From: Wohlfahrtiimonas larvae
Lineage (GTDB): Bacteria > Pseudomonadota > Gammaproteobacteria > Cardiobacteriales > Wohlfahrtiimonadaceae
Assembly: GCF_039543665.1 (NCBI RefSeq)
Contig: NZ_BAABKE010000004.1
Location: 186,001-250,000 of the forward strand
DNA length: 64,000 nucleotides
Reading direction: 5' to 3'
Made by a program: the position numbers and the translations under genes. Within the stretch, counting starts at the first letter, position 1, and each line of letters opens with the position of its first letter. The notes under the pieces were generated by a model, which worked only from the letters and a program-made list of their open reading frames with translations, searched no databases and was not told the DNA's origin. Below, piece by piece: positions 62,292-64,000 of this stretch.

Positions 62292-62999
62292 TTACTTGAT
62301 ACTATTAATTAAATTAATTAATTCCTCTGCAGGCACATAACCACCAATCATTTGACCATTTTCTAAAATAATGTTTGGCGTACCTGTAATACCAAAAGAG
62401 ATCCCCAATTGATATTGAGCTTCTACAGGGCTTTCACCTTCACATTTGACTTTAGCATCCACTTGACGTTTATGCATTGCTGCATCTACAGCCGCTTTAG
62501 GATCTTTTGCGCACCAAACACTTTCCATGCGCTCTTTTGTCGCAATTGCAGGGAATGCCATATAACGTACTTCAACGCCTGCTTTGAGATATTTAGAAAT
62601 GTCATCATGTAATTTTTTGCAATATGGGCAATTCACATCTGTAAATACAGTAATCGTATGTTTTTTTGCACCTTCTGGCGAGTAAATGATCATATCCTTA
62701 GGGTTCATTTTCTCTAATGCCATTATACGAATTTTATTTTGGCGATTTTCTGTTAAGTTTACGCGCTCAACCAAATCTGTAATCTGACCTTCAAACAAAT
62801 AGCGACCATCTTCAGATAAATACAAAGGTAAATTCACACCTTCAATATATAACTCATTGATACCTTTCACACCACTTGGTGATACTTTTTCTACCTTCAT
62901 TCCACCTAGAATAGATTCAATGTGGGATAAATCTGTTTTTGCCATTGAGACACCAGTTGTTGCCATCATTAGTCCCAAAGCAATTGCAATTTTTTTCAT
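62292..62999 (-). CDS. dsbC: Thiol:disulfide interchange protein DsbC
   Basis: This periplasmic disulfide isomerase is 235 residues long (E. coli 236). It has a signal peptide (MKKIAIALGLMMATTGVSMA), then a dimerisation domain and linker (about 22-85: VSPSGVKGINELYIEGVNLPLYLSEDGRYLFEGQI). The thioredoxin domain has FTDVNCPYCKKLH (CPYC near 113-116), a second cysteine pair (Cys in ESVWCAKD and VKCEGES), and GTPNIIL. The ATG at 62999 follows GAGGTAAGT. It sits 17 bases after xerD, the same pairing as in E. coli (xerD-dsbC-recJ). Confidence 0.96.
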   Translation of the reverse strand: MKKIAIALGLMMATTGVSMAKTDLSHIESILGGMKVEKVSPSGVKGINELYIEGVNLPLYLSEDGRYLFEGQITDLVERVNLTENRQNKIRIMALEKMNPKDMIIYSPEGAKKHTITVFTDVNCPYCKKLHDDISKYLKAGVEVRYMAFPAIATKERMESVWCAKDPKAAVDAAMHKRQVDAKVKCEGESPVEAQYQLGISFGITGTPNIILENGQMIGGYVPAEELINLINSIK

Positions 63000-63016
63000 A
63001 CTTACCTCTTTCTCAA

Positions 63017-63898
63017 TCATCCTCGTGGATGATGCTCTTGGTGGATTAATTTCAAGCGTTCTTTTGCAATATGAGTATAAATTTGCGTAGTCGATAAACT
63101 TGAATGTCCTAATAATAATTGAACAACACGTAAATCAGCCCCATGATTTACTAAATGTGTTGCAAAAGCATGTCGCAATGTATGCGGGGATATTGTAGAC
63201 GAAATGCCGATTCTTTGGGCTGTTTTTTTAATCACATACCAAAATGCTTGGCGTGTCATCGCATCCCCACGATTGGATAAAAACAGCCATTCTGTACTAT
63301 TACCTTTTGATAATTCCCCACGCGCTTCATCTAAATATTTTTCGAGCCATTCAATACCTACTTCACCAATGGGTACTAAACGTTCTTTATTCCCTTTACC
63401 TACTAATCGCACAACACCAGCTTGTAGATTAATTTGTGACATAGTTAAAGAGATTAATTCAGTCACACGCAAACCACATGAATATAACAGCTCCATCATA
63501 GCTCGATCACGCAATCCCAGTGGTGTTGCCACATCATGACCATTCAATAATGCTTCCACATCATCCTCACTCAATGATTCAGGCAACGTTGCGGTGAATT
63601 TTGGCACAATCAATTTACGTGCAGGATTATCTTCACGGATTTGTGACACAATCAAAAAATCATAAAAATGTTTAAAGGTAGAAACAAAGCGCGCAATGCT
63701 TCTTGGGCTGATTTTTTCAGCCAACTTCTTTTGGATATATTCTTGTAATATTTCTGTATCAGCTTGCTCTAGCTGAGTATCTTGCTCAGCTAGATATGAT
63801 TCTAATTTTTGTAGATCTGATAAATAAGACTGCAACGTAAGCGGTTGCAATCCTTCTTGATAATATAGTGCTTCTTCAAATTGGCTCAGTAAACTCAT
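63017..63898 (-). CDS. xerD: Site-specific tyrosine recombinase XerD
   Basis: It resolves chromosome dimers at dif together with XerC. The 293 residues (E. coli 298) have an N-terminal core-binding domain (GLQPLTLQSYLSDLQKLESYL, about 15-35) and a catalytic domain with the conserved Arg in YSCGLRVTELISL (near 153), HTLRHAFATHLVNHGADLRVVQLLLGHSSLSTTQIYTH with the catalytic Tyr near 281. The ATG overlaps the stop of the upstream permease gene by four bases (ATGA). Confidence 0.96.
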   Translation of the reverse strand: MSLLSQFEEALYYQEGLQPLTLQSYLSDLQKLESYLAEQDTQLEQADTEILQEYIQKKLAEKISPRSIARFVSTFKHFYDFLIVSQIREDNPARKLIVPKFTATLPESLSEDDVEALLNGHDVATPLGLRDRAMMELLYSCGLRVTELISLTMSQINLQAGVVRLVGKGNKERLVPIGEVGIEWLEKYLDEARGELSKGNSTEWLFLSNRGDAMTRQAFWYVIKKTAQRIGISSTISPHTLRHAFATHLVNHGADLRVVQLLLGHSSLSTTQIYTHIAKERLKLIHQEHHPRG

Positions 63899-64000
63899 AC
63901 TGCTTCAAAAGCCATGAGCTTACGCTCAACTAACTTAGAACCGAGAATCAAAATGCCATTGATCACTAAATAAACAGCACCTGCAACCGCATAATATGTT
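63895..64000 (-). CDS. Amino-acid ABC transporter permease, C-terminal fragment
   Basis: The last 34 codons of a gene that enters from beyond base 64000 are seen. They read TYYAVAGAVYLVINGILIL, then GSKLVERKLMAFEAV and stop: a closing membrane segment followed by a basic ERK end, the usual C-terminus of HisM/GlnP-type permeases (which end in ERR-like motifs). The stop overlaps the xerD start. The call rests on this short end and the ERK motif, so it is moderate. Confidence 0.55.
   Translation of the reverse strand, partial: TYYAVAGAVYLVINGILILGSKLVERKLMAFEAV

Noticed and set aside
1..64000. CRISPR arrays, insertion sequences, prophage, rRNA
   Set aside because: No regularly spaced repeats, transposase or phage genes, or rRNA sequence were found; xerD is the housekeeping recombinase.

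Overview
The window is an AT-rich (by eye well under 45% GC), gene-dense bacterial chromosome segment with no phage, insertion sequence or CRISPR array that I can see. The gene content is that of a gammaproteobacterium: close homologues of Escherichia coli BtsS/BtsR/BtsT, YddG, MetR and YqjI, an xerD-dsbC pair, and a meso-diaminopimelate type murE. The low GC and the split cell-wall cluster would fit Cardiobacteriales relatives such as Ignatzschineria or Wohlfahrtiimonas, but that placement is an inference from memory and not proven here.

Layout. 1-1344: 3'-truncated guaA. 1.5-14.6 kb: small metabolic and transport units, namely metC; a reductase/hydrolase pair divergent from a LysR regulator; a TyrP-like permease; grxB; dadA; an HpcD-like tautomerase; a sodium symporter; an Asp/Glu racemase; an SDR/DoxX-like/DUF2269 operon; and a GNAT acetyltransferase. 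14.6-22.1 kb: a GbsR/MarR regulator coupled to a short DsbC-like protein, a bactofilin-like acidic protein, a YfcE-type phosphodiesterase, a LemA/TPM membrane operon with an extra tail-bearing membrane protein, and metR. 22.2-32.2 kb: a pilin-fusion protein, yigZ and the front half of the division and cell-wall cluster (rsmH-ftsL-ftsI-murE-murF-mraY, minus strand). That cluster lacks mraZ but keeps what looks like a MraZ operator. 32.4-38.2 kb: a DUF4377 protein, yddG, tRNA-Ser(UGA), and an operon of a divergent HSP90 and a large TPR protein. 38.4-43.2 kb: btsS-btsR-btsT, a pyruvate-sensing system with its transporter. 43.2-46.4 kb: a LysM amidase and a periplasmic TPR protein. 46.6-54.4 kb: amino-acid and lipid precursor genes (elbB, hom, ilvB, ilvN, ilvC, class II DAHP synthase, accA). 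54.4-58.4 kb: a DUF815 ATPase, nagB-II, nagA and an AEC transporter. 58.5-64 kb: dprA, an orphan zinc-binding protein, ogt, a YqjI-like PadR regulator with twin operators, a DUF2798 protein, dsbC, xerD and the end of an amino-acid ABC permease.

The most unusual items are the MraZ-like triple box without mraZ, the secreted protein ending in a type IV pilin domain, the HSP90 plus TPR pair, the matching glycine-rich tails in the LemA locus, and the well-formed promoter bracketed by two identical palindromes upstream of the YqjI-like gene. Several genes have starts placed here by ribosome binding site rather than by the longest open frame, including a well-supported TTG start for accA.
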